A stretch of DNA of 64,000 nucleotides, from assembly GCA_963281255.1 (NCBI GenBank), contig OY725488.1, forward strand, positions 3,044,285 to 3,108,284, in the 5' to 3' direction. The stretch's first letter is position 1; each line of letters starts with the position of its first letter. The DNA is from Aphrocallistes beatrix (lineage: Eukaryota; Porifera; Hexactinellida; Sceptrulophora; Aphrocallistidae). The translations under genes and the position numbers were made by a program. Shown here one piece after another: positions 1 to 11,087 of the stretch. The notes under the pieces are model-generated. The model had not been told where the DNA came from and did not search any database. It was given only the letters and a program-made list of their open reading frames with translations.

Positions 1-376
1 ATCATCAAATTAGTCAATTTTAAAAATTTTGATAGTAATGATGACGTCATAACAAAGTGATGAGTCATCATTTTTTGATGACAGTTGCATCATTTGTGAG
101 GTATGTTAGTATACTGATTCTATTAGAATTTCAGCCTTCTATCTCCTATAATGGCTGAGCTATGCTCGAATAACTGTATTGCTTAACTTTTAAAAATATG
201 ACAATGGCGTCATAATTCCATGATGAGTAAACATTTTGCTCTGAGCTCAGAATTCAGTTGAGCCATCGCCAAAATAATCCCACATGCCAAGAATCAGCTT
301 TCTGCGCCCGGCGGTTTCTTCAATCAATTCGTTACAGATATAGATGTATGTATATACGTATATAAAGTTTTAATAG
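1..376 (+). repeat. Family A repeat, copy 1 (left end cut by window edge)
   Basis: Matches the body and tail of family A: two palindromic sites (ATGACGTCAT near 41-50 and a degenerate GGCGTCATAATTCCATG near 205), the tract ttctatctcctataatggct, the end block caatcaattcgttacaga, a TA-rich stretch and the terminal motif agttttaatagtaaggat. The GC-rich head is outside the window. Confidence 0.8.
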
Positions 377-537
377 TAAGGATGTAGCAGAAAACAATAA
401 AGAATCCTGTCAAAACAAAATTGTTTTAGATATCACAGGTTAATTGAGGTTTCAGGTAGCTCTAATTACATATGTTTAGGTGATAATGTAACGATGTCGC
501 GGGCCAGATTTTGCCCGAGGGTCGGAGTTTGCTGACC

Positions 538-2402
538 CTTGATATGTGCATATTTGAACTCAATAAGTGTAGCGGAGCAATAAAAGTGGTCACTTGATAG
601 GGTAAATACGAAATATGGGATTGGAATGTTGCTACATCCCTGTGTTGCCAAATAAATTCTTTCTCAAATTATACAATTTTTCCAGAGTATAAAATGATTA
701 GTTATTAGATAAATTGACGTCAGTGCTTCTGGATTCATTATTTCCTAAAGAAAGGCCATCCTAGAATTGAGGTTAGGGCGTCTATTATAGGCGCAATGGA
801 TAATTTAATTACCCTTTCAATTGGTTGTGTGTGTAATAGTATTATTGGGAGGGATAAACTTCCGTCTCTCACTTGATCAATCACCATCTCATTCAGCTTA
901 ATCTAAATTATAGAAGAGCACTCAATCATATCAAAATGGGAGTCTGAATCAAATTTGAAATTTGGGAGCGTAAATTTAAGCTAGACTTTTGGAGGATTTA
1001 GTACGAATTACTCCTTGCCTGTAGTACTTTTCGAAGAACTGGCTCTCGGACTAAAGATTTCCTATCAACCAAAGCTGCGAGGAGAATGTTTTCTGGATGA
1101 GCCAAAATGCACTCCGATTAATTAGCTATACCATAGGGCATTAGGATCTTTCGATCCATGATCGAAAGATCCGGATCGCGATCCTTTTTTTGAGGATCGA
1201 GATCGGATCGAAACTTTTACTGAATTCGATCCGATCCTTTTTCTTTTTGATCCCAAAGTTGGAGGTGAAAGTGTTGAAATTAATTTTGATTAAATATATG
1301 TTTTTAATGTGTTTTATGGTTTGAATACTAACTTAAGCAATAAGTACGCCCAGGCTGCCGCAGACGAACGGACATTGCACGCCGTCCATGCCATAAGGCA
1401 TCTCTTTCCAGGAGCTGTACTAAAAATGATAGTCCTCTGACAATTATTGAAAGGATCTTTTTTGGGGATCGGGATCTGATCGAAGATCCTTTTATAAAAT
1501 TAGGATCGTGATCGGATCGAAGATTCTTTTATATGTTAGGATCGGGATCTGGATCTAGATCCTTTTTTGAGGATCGACTAATGCCCTAGCTACACTAGGT
1601 TAACAATTTTCAGTTCATTTGGAAGGAAATTTTCTTGCATGAACCGTATTGCATAGCATAAATTGCTTGCATTGTAATGGTAATATAAACGCTGTTTAAA
1701 GTGATACCAGTAGGGTGCATAATATGCACCTTGCTTATGATTGAGCGGTAATCTGTAATTTTGAGTAAGCATCCTCCTAGTATATAGGTTTTTCAGACGA
1801 GATCTTGATTGATCAGGTAAGAGATAGAAGTTAATCCTTCACAAAAATACTATTTCGCACATAATCAGGGAAAGGGCAGTTAAAAAGTCACTGTTGCATC
1901 TCGCAAAGCCATCTCCTACGAGTAACGCATTGGCTACATCTTAGCTACTCTCAAATCTGGTAAATACTCACCAAAATTTGACACATAAAAGGATTTTTAT
2001 ATAAGTGAAAGTAAACTTTATGATAAGTATTTCTTTGTGTGCCTATTCTTTATAGGTAATCTAGATTATCTTTGTATTACATAATTCGAGACACGAGTAA
2101 TATAATATCCATAACTTGAATCCTTAACTTCAATTCTAGAATGGTTTTCTATAGGAAATAATGAATCCAGAAACATTAACATCAATTTATCTAATGCTGA
2201 ATCACTTTATACATTTATATATGTACTCAGCAAAAAATTGTGGAAATTTGAGCGGTCGCATGAATATATTTGAAGAAAAATTTTCCTCGACAACACAGGA
2301 ATGTAACAACATCCCACTCACATATTTTTGTTTACCCTATCGAGTGACCACTTGTACTCCTCCGCTACACTTATTGAGTTCGAATATGCACATATCAAGA
2401 CC
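538..2402. mobile_element. Large foldback element (inverted arms ~360-600 bp)
   Basis: The segment from 538 to about 900 reappears in reverse complement from 2402 to about 1795. Shared words include ttgatatgtgcatatt at the outer edge, aactcaataagtgtagcgga, agataaattga, ctggattcattatttcct and cttgatcaatca. The arms have diverged by substitutions and small indels. The central loop (900-1795) carries a separate GATC-rich MITE. Short ORFs in the arms look incidental. The superfamily is unknown; no target duplication could be fixed. Confidence 0.7.
1134..1588. mobile_element. GATC-rich MITE with tagggcattagga ends
   Basis: Terminal inverted repeats pair tagggcattaggatc at 1134 with gatcgactaatgcccta ending near 1588. 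The interior is packed with GGATCG/GATCC words in both orientations (about 20 GATC sites in 455 bp), such as gatccggatcgcgatcc near 1169. Non-coding. Confidence 0.7.
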
Positions 2403-2648
2403 TATCATTTACTATTTACTAAGAAGGGAACCTTAGTCCGTACTTTGAAAATGTAAAAAATTAATGCGAAGTGCGGGAATCAAATCCTAAATTTTTCGAG
2501 CTAAAATTTTAGTATAAGGATTTATAACTAACCTCTAAATTTTACAGAAGGGAAACTATTTTTAGAATTATTTCACTTTATGTAACTATTGTGAACAAAA
2601 ATAAACAAATATAGTAATACTAGTAATAGTAATAGTATTATATTACAT

Positions 2649-3657
2649 ACAAGCGCGCTTCGCTTGCTTGCGCTGCGCGGCTGGCAGACACTTGTGTCCG
2701 CCGGAGGCTCCCTTCGGTCGCTTGGGGTCACATTGGTTAATTATAAGGGAGATAACACTCTAAATAGGTCTGAGCTACTGTTATAATCTATATCGCACGA
2801 AAAATCACCAAAATTAACAATTTTTAATATTTTGATGAGTAATGATGACGTCATAACAAAGTGATGAGTGATCATTTTTTAATGATAGTCGCAACATATG
2901 TGAGGTATGTTAGTATACTGATTCTATTAAGATTTCAGCCTTCTATCTCCTATAATGGCTGAGTTATGCTCGAATAACTCTGTTGCTTAACTTTCAAAAA
3001 TGTGACAATGACGTCATAATTCCATTATGAGTGGAGATTTTGCTCTGAGCTCAGAACTTACTGGAGCCATAGCCAAAAGACTCACACATGCCAAAAATTA
3101 GCTTTCTATGACCGGCAGTTTCTTCAATCAATTCGTTACATATATATATATATACTATATACAGTCGAACCTGCTATAACGGCCACTCTGTATAACGGTC
3201 ACCTGTCTATAGCGGTCACCATTGAACAGTCCCGTCCGAAATTCCATAATATTGACCCTGTATATAGCGGTCACCTGCTCAACGCGGCCAGCGGTCACCC
3301 ATTTGCAGTCCCTTACTGACTCAAAAACTGTGTATAACGACATCATCTGTCTATAATGGTCACTACCTGTCTATAACGACCATCACCTTTTTCACCTTTT
3401 TATGTGTTTATGACAGGACCTGTTACGAACGATAAACAAGTTTCATTTTATTACTTCAAGTAATAGATTTCTAAAAACTTGATATTCATTTCACTACGTT
3501 GATACCTTTTGATGATTAAGACAATCACTTGTATATAACGGCCACCTGTGTATAACGGCCAATTTTGTCCAGTCCTTTGGGTGGCCGTTATATACAGGTT
3601 CCACTGTATATATATAAATAAATAAATATACATTAATCGAGTTTTAATAGTAAGGAT
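2649..3657 (+). repeat. Family A repeat, copy 2, interrupted by a pogo MITE
   Basis: Complete copy. GC-rich head acaagcgcgcttcgcttgct followed by gcgctgcgcgg, a second GC block gtccgccggaggc, the ATGACGTCAT and GACGTCATAATTCC sites, and the caatcaattcgttaca block. The TA tail is split at 3161 by an inserted pogo-type MITE and resumes at 3607, ending cattaatcgagttttaatag taaggat at 3657. Confidence 0.85.
3162..3606. mobile_element. Pogo/Tigger-type MITE, 445 bp, copy 1
   Basis: Left end cagtcgaacctgctataacg and right end reading cagtggaacctgtatataac on the complement, flanked by TA on both sides (3160-3161 and 3607-3608). The interior holds many degenerate repeats of the motif TATAACGGYCACCTG. 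Non-coding. End sequence and TA target fit the pogo/Tigger branch of Tc1/mariner. A second copy is at 51046-53553. Confidence 0.85.
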
Positions 3658-3784
3658 AAACAAAATGTAATTGTAATGGTAATTGTAATGGAAAAAAAAG
3701 AAAAGTAATAGTAATAGTAATATATTACATTTCAAAGTAATTGACTCCAGACCTGCTCGTAGACGAATCATTTGTCAACTAAAT

Positions 3785-3914
3785 GCCAATTTTAATATCT
3801 CTACGGCTTGCCAATTCTTCAATCAATTCGGACAAACACCAAATAAAATCCAAGCGTTTTAATACAATAAAAGATATCTACACATACACATTAATTGAGT
3901 TTTAAAGGTAAGGA
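3785..3914 (+). repeat. Family A-related tail fragment next to exon 4
   Basis: Carries ttcttcaatcaattcgg and acattaattgagttttaaag plus taaggat, matching the end of family A in a divergent subtype (ccaagcgttttaat in place of the TA tract). A similar subtype fragment lies near 9850-9922. It ends 14 bp from the exon 4 donor. Confidence 0.6.
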
Positions 3915-3928
3915 TAACAAGCAAATAC

Positions 3929-4279
3929 CTTATCAATTGGAAGATTTTCTAAAGAATCAAAGATTTCTTCAACTCTGTTCTCAATAGAAGATAACATTTG
4001 GATGGTGCTAATATTCGCTTCATTATGTCCTATACAATGATTATATACAGTTTGAACATTTAAATCAATTTTATGTAAATGTTCTTGATCTTCCTCCTTA
4101 AATTCTCCATATGAAAACATTTTTGCTTTGTGGTCTAAATCCTGAACTTTCAAGAATTCTAAAGCCAGGATATTTTGAATTAAAGAGATTTGATTAGACA
4201 AAGTTGATGCTTTAAAAGTAAGTTCGTTTTTAGTCATCATACTAGCTTGGTTTAATGAATCTAAGGTCTCTTCAATGTC
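3929..4279 (-). CDS. CFAP100: CFAP100-like exon 4 (C-terminal helical part)
   Basis: 117 codons, phase 0 at both ends. Starts DIEETLDSLNQAS after acceptor TACTGTAG at 4281-4280. Contains LEFLKVQDLDHKAKMFSYGE, then FKEEDQEHLHK, then HNEANISTIQMLSSIENRVE, and ends SLENLPIDK at the donor AAG/gtattt (3928). This corresponds to the E(Y/F)KxxDQE...GxNEANxxTxQMLxxIExRLxEL block near the family C-terminus. The usual basic ERAKEKERR tail is missing and must be encoded further left. A family A repeat tail ends about 14 bp inside the downstream intron. Confidence 0.82.
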
Positions 4280-4281
4280 CT

Positions 4282-5017
4282 ACAGTAAATACAAGCTGGA
4301 GGTAAAATAGCAATTAATAACAAATCGCCCTGAAATCAAGTTAATATTAAGTTAATATTAATTAACAAATTTAAAAAAACTTGAACTGGAGTGAATTAAA
4401 ATTTCGTGGCAAACCTTCGATAAAATATTTAATCACACTGATAAAGCATAGCAGGAAAAAAGCATCGAGATTGCGTGGACCATATATGAAAATGTAGAAA
4501 TGACGACTCCGCATAAAAGACTTAATAATATTGTGGCATAAATACAACAAAGGTCCCGACTGGCGAATTTTTCCTTTATCAAATACCCACTTAATCGTAG
4601 AATTAGGGAATCCAAAAATTTATAATGTTTCCAATAAAATATCTTTCAAACACGTTTAATCAGAAAACTACTGAAAATATTAGTCTTGTCTTATCTTGTA
4701 CTAGTGGTTTAGAATCACTAAGGTACGACGTTTTAATCCGTTTGGGAGATATGGCATTCTAATGTAAATATATAAACAAATTAGGAATTATCCCACTGGG
4801 ATGAGAGAAAAGACAAAACTACGTGGATTGAGCAAAGATAATATATTTGTACAAAGGAGATTATCGCAAAAAAAGTCCTCAAAAAGTTCATTCAGTTCTT
4901 TATTGCACAAAATAACTTACTTGAACAGGCTTTTAAGCGATAGTGATCTTGATACAAATTTGTTATATAGGCCCCATACCTAATTTAAAACAAATGTAAG
5001 CAGAATTTAGTGACTAG
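4282..5017. other. Intronic sequence, nothing recognised
   Basis: AT-rich intron sequence upstream of exon 4 (intron 3 of the CFAP100-like gene). No transposon ends, RNA gene or convincing coding potential were seen. Confidence 0.5.
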
Positions 5018-5551
5018 AAGCACGCTTCGCTTGTTGAGGTGCGCGGAAAGCGGGCAATTTATGTCCGCCAGAGGCACCCAATGATCGACAAGGCATATCT
5101 AAAATAGCTATACGGTAGATAACATCTCTAAAAATGTCAGTTATACTGTCACAATCTAAATCACTGGAAAATTAGTTAAGTTCCAATTTTTGATGCATAA
5201 TGATGACAACATAACAGAGTGATGATTCATAATTTTTTAATGATTGGTGTATCATATGTGAAGAATGTTAATATACCTAATGTATTAAAATTTTATCCTT
5301 CTATCACCTAAAATAACTGAGTTATATTTGAAAAACTGAAATTTCGAATTATAAAATGTGACAATGACGTCATATTTCCATGATGAGTCGATATTTTCTT
5401 CTGAGGCCTGAACTTAATGGAGCCATAGCCAGAAGAGCCCACATGCTAAAATCACCTTTCTGTGCCTGACAGTTTCTCCAATCAACCTGTTACAGAGATA
5501 TATACTATATGTATATATAAACAAACAAATACACATTAAATGGAGTTTAAT
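5018..5551 (+). repeat. Family A repeat, copy 3 (diverged)
   Basis: Head reduced to gcacgcttcgcttgttg and gtgcgcgg, then tgtccgccagaggc, ctctaaaaatgtcagtt, a site mutated to ATGACAACAT, an intact AATGACGTCATA near 5362 and the end block caacctgttacagaga. Clearly older than copies 2 and 4. Confidence 0.75.
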
Positions 5552-6470
5552 GTAAATTTTCATGATGACTCCTAGTTTCGAACTCATACTATGAACTAGT
5601 TCTTGTTCTAACTAGTACTATCCAAAAGAGGTATAATATCGGTTGAATAAAGATTTTTTGAGGGTCTGTCACCTTAAAACAGAATTCACAAGCCTCAATT
5701 ATATTAAAACTAGATTCACATTTAATTGCTTTTTTATATATACTATACCTGTGCCAAAAGTTGAACATAGAACACTTTGAACATAGCAAATATTACATTA
5801 AATTAGTACTAAATGCGTCTATGCTTGGAGATAAATCCATTCAAACTGTGATAGCAAATTCTATCTACAATCCCAATCAATGAAAATTAGCATACCTTCT
5901 TAGCCCCCTTCTGAGATCCAAAACTGGATCCAAGTCTCCCATGAGCCACTTGTCACTGGTCATTACCATTATATATTATTTTGACAGTTGGATCAAGGAA
6001 GTCATAGGCGTAGAATTACAGGGTGCTGGAGGGGCGCCCTCCCTCTGATTTGTATTTTAGCATCCAAATACTGTCAACATTTAGGTTGATATTTTTGGAT
6101 CAGTGCCACCAAGACATGCTCACTAGCCCCGCTCATTACGTATAACCTACCTCGATTATCCAAATTGTCTTTTTCGATCATTTTAACTAATCTCGAAGAG
6201 AACGTACATATAATTGAGGTTTCACTAATTTGTGAAATCTTTTTTTGCACTTTTTCAGTTGATAATAATGTAGTACTTATCTAGACAAACCAAAATAACT
6301 AGGAATAAATGAAGAGATCAAGATTTAATCAAAAGTTGATACTAAGAAAGCCAGATCATCTTAAGCGAAGAAGTATTTCGTGTTTGGCAATATAAATTGG
6401 TTGATTATTATTGTATATCATCAATAACAACTTAGTACTAATCGTACTAGGTTGATGAGAAGAAGAATAT
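5552..6470. other. Intronic sequence, nothing recognised
   Basis: AT-rich sequence between an A repeat and the Tigger element. No ends, RNA genes or coding segments supported. Confidence 0.45.
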
Positions 6471-6471
6471 A

Positions 6472-8397
6472 CAGTCGAAATCGTTTTTTATTGCCTCCCA
6501 AATACACGGAAATAGAGGCAAAATAACCCGATAGGCAAAAACACACGTATTTGGAAATAAACTACAATATTGGATGCTAAATGGTTCAAATCATCAACAA
6601 TTTGATCAAGTGCGAAGATAATGTGCTAATAATATAGTAAATCCGCATAAGTACGTACAAAAGGTCAAAAAGTACCTAATCTATCGGATAATCAATCATT
6701 GTTGGCAAATAATTCCGTTATCATTGTCTGAACCTGGGGAAATTGCCTGATTCTATCCTCAAGGTTGGATATTTCAATAGGCGGTTCCATACCGACCGAA
6801 ATAAATTTATCTGTGATATGTTTAAGATATTCCAGGCACTCAGCAGACGTCTTCACATCAACTACACTCTCATCGGATACATCTTTGGTAACTACATCAT
6901 CCTCATCGTCCTCAGATACATCATGAAACTCCAAACTTTGGAAATCGTCTATCACCTGGTCAATATCTGTCTTTCCAGGAGCAGCAACAAGTGTCTCATC
7001 CTCAATCAAATCCAAATTAGTTTGCACTACGTCAGAAACCCTATCATTATCAACCATTTCTTCTAAAAAGAGCCCAGACTATCTCCATGCATTTAATACC
7101 ACCTCTGCAGTCACCTCTGTCCATGCAGCTTTTAACATCATTAACCCATTGTATAGATTCACATCTTTGGTCTGATCTGCAGTTAGCATCAAGTTAGACA
7201 ACCTAACTCTATACTTTGCTTTCATACTCCTGATCACACCCTGATCGCAAGGCTGTAACTTGCTCGTGGTATTGACTGGCAACTTCATAATGATCGTATA
7301 GCTGAGTTCGCTTGCGAATTTATGGGCAGAGCAGTTATCGACAAATAGCAGGGCACGCCTACCCCTTATCCTCATGCGGTTGTTGAGGCATTTATATATT
7401 TGACCCACACGACTTCTGTCATCCCACCTTTTTTTGAGCTGTCGTAGTCAACAGGTGAATTTGCTTTCTTTCCCATCACTACTGGCCAACGGGGATTTTT
7501 GGATTTACCAATACAAATAAGTGGCAGCTTCTCCCCAGCAGCAGAAACAGTAACTAAGATCGTCACGCGAGCTTTGTTCACCTTTCCACCATTAACCTGT
7601 TCATTTACACCTGCAAATGTATGGGCTCCTTGCATCCTGTAAAATAATGCTGATTCATCGGCATTCCAAATATCCTGCCTTTCATACTCAGCTAGCACGG
7701 GATGGATGTATTCTAACCATTCACTAAAATCGGGGCAATCCAAAGACTCGCCATGAGTACCTACAAACTTCACATTGTGCCTATTCCTCCAGCGCTGAAT
7801 CCACGAGGTAATTGCTCCTTCTGATGGAAAGTCATGGCCCTGCCTCTCCAGAATGCGCTTGAATGAGGCGGCTAACAAATGACCATTTATGACTTTGTTC
7901 TGATTCCTCATATTGAGAAACCATTGAAGTAGATCAGCATCTTGGAATGTCTGCCACTCTTTAAAACTTTTTCCAGAAATAGTCACCTTTCCACTGTCCA
8001 AAGCATCTTTGATTTTATCAGGATCTTTGGCTGTGTAGCCAATTGCCTGACGCTTTACCCCAAATTGCTTCGCAATATTCGATTGAGAAATGCCTTCATC
8101 TAAAAGACAAACAATTTGTCTCTTCTGTCCAAATGAAAGGCGATTCTGTTTCTTGTCCGACATTTCTAGAAGAGCTAATTTAATTGGGCAAAATAACCCA
8201 ATGGAAAATACATTAAAATAGTTCATATTTGCATGGTCAAGGTAGCAAAAAAACCCGATACGCAAAAAAACCCGCTAGCAAAAATATCCAGTAATTGTCT
8301 AATAGAAATAGTGTTATGGAGAAACAAACACATTGAGAGGGGCAAAAAAACCAGGGGAGGCAAAAAAACCCAGCGGCAAAAAAAACGATTTCGACTG
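6472..8397 (-). mobile_element. Tigger/pogo DNA transposon, full length (1926 bp)
   Basis: Terminal inverted repeats start cagtcgaaatcgttttttat at 6472 and, on the complement, cagtcgaaatcgtttttttt at 8397. Both ends are flanked by TA (6470-6471, 8398-8399). Subterminal copies of GGCAAAAAAACCC occur at both ends, likely transposase binding sites. The single gene runs on the minus strand. Complete ends, target duplication and near-open coding region suggest a young insertion. Confidence 0.88.
6692..8163 (-). pseudogene. Tigger/pogo transposase (one frameshift, one stop)
   Basis: Starts MSDKKQNRLSFGQKRQ at 8163. An N-terminal psq-type helix-turn-helix (SQSNIAKQFGVKRQAIG) is followed by a CENP-B-type domain (FLNMRNQN...GHLLAASFKRI...ITSWIQRWRNRHN). 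The DDE_1 catalytic core shows Asp in IWNADESALFYRM, Asp in LLFVDNCSAHK and Asp in TTSKLQPCDQGVI. An acidic tail (VSEDDEDDVV) ends at 6692. Two lesions are visible: a frameshift near 7400 between GGMTEVVWV and CLNNRMRIRGRR, and one TAG at 7081-7079 after LNAWR, beyond which the frame stays open. About 490 codons in all, the usual family length. Confidence 0.88.
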
Positions 8398-8399
8398 TA

Positions 8400-9132
8400 T
8401 CACCATTTTGTGACAATAATTTTCAGACACACTGTATCTTGTATTAATACTTAATAAATATTGCAAAGAAAGCTAGTGGATCTGGAGAACAAATTGGCAA
8501 GAAAAGCTTGTTCTAAGAAAAGAAATATTCGAGACATAGAAGAATACTCTTCTTGATCTACACCAGGACAATAAAAATGAACTGATTGAGCAACTAATTC
8601 TGATTTGACAAGATATTGAGGCATTACCGAACTTAAAGTCGAAAGCATCAAGCGGCCACTCACTTGCGGAAGACTTCAAGTCACCTTACTGTATTATTTC
8701 GCACTCTTAATATATCTATTGTCGACTAAATGGATCTGACATGAACTTAGCATCTATATTGTCTTTTTTAGGGAAGGATGCACCCTGGCTGGAACAACAT
8801 AAAGAAGGTCGAGATGGAATAAAAAAGCACAACAATAGCCGTAATCATGAGTATTCTTAGTTATCTTTAAACATTCAAATCGACGTTTATAAACATCCAC
8901 ATGCACTAGAAAGGTTAGAATTAACGAATATAGACACAACATAACAGGATTAAATAGTTTTTGAAAGCGTTTTAACTAAGTTGTGCAGGTAGCAAGGTTG
9001 AACTCTCTGAGAACATCGAGATGAATACCAATCGCAAACTTTAATTCCTTTGTAAAGCTGATTGGAAAGTTCAATCAAATGGTCGATAGGTATTAAATGA
9101 AATGAAGTGATAAAGGTTATTAGCAAAATCGC
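8400..9132. other. Intronic sequence, nothing firm
   Basis: A stretch near 8465-8550 reads on the plus strand as a basic helix (RKLVDLENKLARKACSKKRN) then breaks. It may be a transposon remnant but is too short to place. Confidence 0.35.
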
Positions 9133-9134
9133 TA

Positions 9135-9742
9135 CAGTCGCGGAAAATGTTTAAGACCACTTAAGATATTGGGTCATTTCAGGCATTCCCGCCTTTAGTA
9201 ACTAACTCAACCATAATGATCAATCTAAAAAATATCAGTCTTATACAACGTAGTAGAGTAATAAACGATTCTAATTAGAAGTTTGAGTCAAGTAAACATA
9301 ATTATTTTCAATTATTCAGTAAATTTTTAGACATTTCAATACTAATATGTCCTGTTACCAGCTGAAATTATATCCGATATCCTTCGAGGCTTCGAGGTTA
9401 CATATCTTACATAGCGGTATTTATGTAAAAGGTACCCTTGCACAAAGGTATCGCATGATGTACTATAGTTTTCGACCGTTTAACGAGAGATACGATAGCT
9501 TTTTCGCTCCTTCTATTTTAAAATTGAGTAATAATTTGTGCCCTCAATATAGGGATAAGATTCGAATTTTCCCTATGAAAATTCTATTAATTAATTAAAT
9601 ATATTTGAAAAAAACAATTTTAGCGTGATCACAAATTATGGCTTGGGTAAAACGATAATTAGCAATCCCCAAAGGACTAGCTTCAAAAAGTAAAAAAAAA
9701 AAAGATTTTCAGCGAGTGGTCATAAACATTTTTCGGCGACTG
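9135..9742. mobile_element. Tc1/mariner-type MITE, 608 bp
   Basis: Inverted ends: cagtcgcggaaaatgtttaa at 9135 and, on the complement, cagtcgccgaaaaatgttta at 9742, continuing with gaccact. TA flanks at 9133-9134 and 9743-9744. No recognisable transposase inside. Confidence 0.78.
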
Positions 9743-10019
9743 TATGTAAACCACTTATCAAAGTACCTGAATCCTTTTGCAGAGGTGTGAAAATTTCGCT
9801 TAAATCATAGAACTTTATCGTAGTATATCATTTGACACCTACATGCCAATTTTCATTTCTCTTAATTCTCAATCAATTCGGACAAAGACAAAAAAGAAAT
9901 CCTAGCGTTTTAATATATAAGATTATCTCAAGAAATATTATTGAACCAGTTGTTTAGAACTATGTGAAATTTTTCATCAGAATGTTAATACAAATTATTT
10001 TGTTGCTAGATTAAATAAT

Positions 10020-10300
10020 TTGATTAATTTGGACTAAATCTAGAAAGTTGCAAATACTAGACACCAATAAATTATATTACACTTTAACGCTCTAAATATA
10101 ACAGTTATAAAGTAATGGAGCAATTTATAATTTTAGACATACTAAATGGTAGATTGGTGTATAAATGTAAAAATAGAGAAATAAAGTGTATTATTGTTGA
10201 ATAGGAAGTCACTTATTGCCTACCTGATTGTACCACTTATTGGTGTCTAGCATTTGCAACTATCGAGATAAAGACCAAATCAGTCAATTTATATTTCCCA
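10020..10300. mobile_element. Short MITE with tgcaaatactagacaccaat ends
   Basis: The left arm gttgcaaatactagacacca (from about 10046) pairs with an inverted copy ending near 10265 (ttggtgtctagcatttgcaac). Weaker pairing of ttggactaaatct with agataaagaccaaat extends outward. About 280 bp, non-coding. Confidence 0.65.
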
Positions 10301-10409
10301 AGTAACGCAGGAATGTATGAACACGTCGATGAAAAATCCTGCATTTTTCTAAACAACTATAACACCAATAGGATTTCAGGTGAAAATTAAACATTAATGA
10401 TGGATTATT

Positions 10410-10660
10410 ACTGTACAAAATTGGTGAGAAAATTACCGAAATTCACCTGAAAAACGGCTCGTTGTGCCATATGATAATGACAATACACATTTGATTATGG
10501 ATTTTGGTACTCTGATATGTGGTTTATAAATGCTGGTAAAACATATTTTAAGGTCTATCGTGCCTTTGGAAAAATCATCTAACTATACTAGTACATTATT
10601 TCTCGAGAGCAGTAGTATCTTACGTATAGATTGCTATGAGCGAGAAAATCTACCATTTGT
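10410..10660 (+). repeat. Interspersed repeat R, copy 1
   Basis: Shares an ordered series of words with 61968-62235: ggtgagaaaatt, ggctcgttg, tgatatgtggttta, taactatactagt, tagattgctatg. Divergence is high. The element type is unknown. Confidence 0.6.
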
Positions 10661-10708
10661 GTGGTATACGATGCCAAACATTCATCATCATATAATATAT
10701 TAAAGTGG

Positions 10709-10770
10709 TTAAATCAGTAATCAAAATGTGTGTACTGTATATAATTATACACATTTGATTACTGATTTAA
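10709..10770. repeat. 62-bp near-perfect hairpin
   Basis: ttaaatcagtaatcaaaatg pairs with catttgattactgatttaa across a short loop of about 16 bases (tgtgtactgtatataa). Could be a miniature foldback element or a cruciform-prone site. Confidence 0.6.
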
Positions 10771-11087
10771 GGACTTGTATATATTGTTTATGACTTGAGA
10801 CCAAATTGCCGTGTATAGTGTATAGAATGCTTGCTCTAATATACTATATGAGTTTATTTGCTCAATTCAAATATATCTTGCCACTTTTGGTTAAATGGCT
10901 ATGAAATTCCCTCCAATGCGTGCTTTTTCAGATGATTATCTCTAAATTGGGTTTACCAGCTTTATACATGCCAACTTGAGCCATGATAAAATCGGGACGC
11001 GGAGTTGAACGTAGAGACACAATGGAAAAGTATTCATAGGGAGACAAATAGAAACACTGTTCCTCATTGTATATAGTCAAATTGATC

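Noticed and set aside
3155-3346. Open frame of 63 codons on the minus strand and a similar one at 53333-53527
   Set aside because: Both are translations of the same pogo MITE copies in opposite orientation; non-coding repeat.
6743-7066. Plus-strand 107-codon frame
   Set aside because: Antisense shadow of the acidic C-terminal end of the Tigger transposase.
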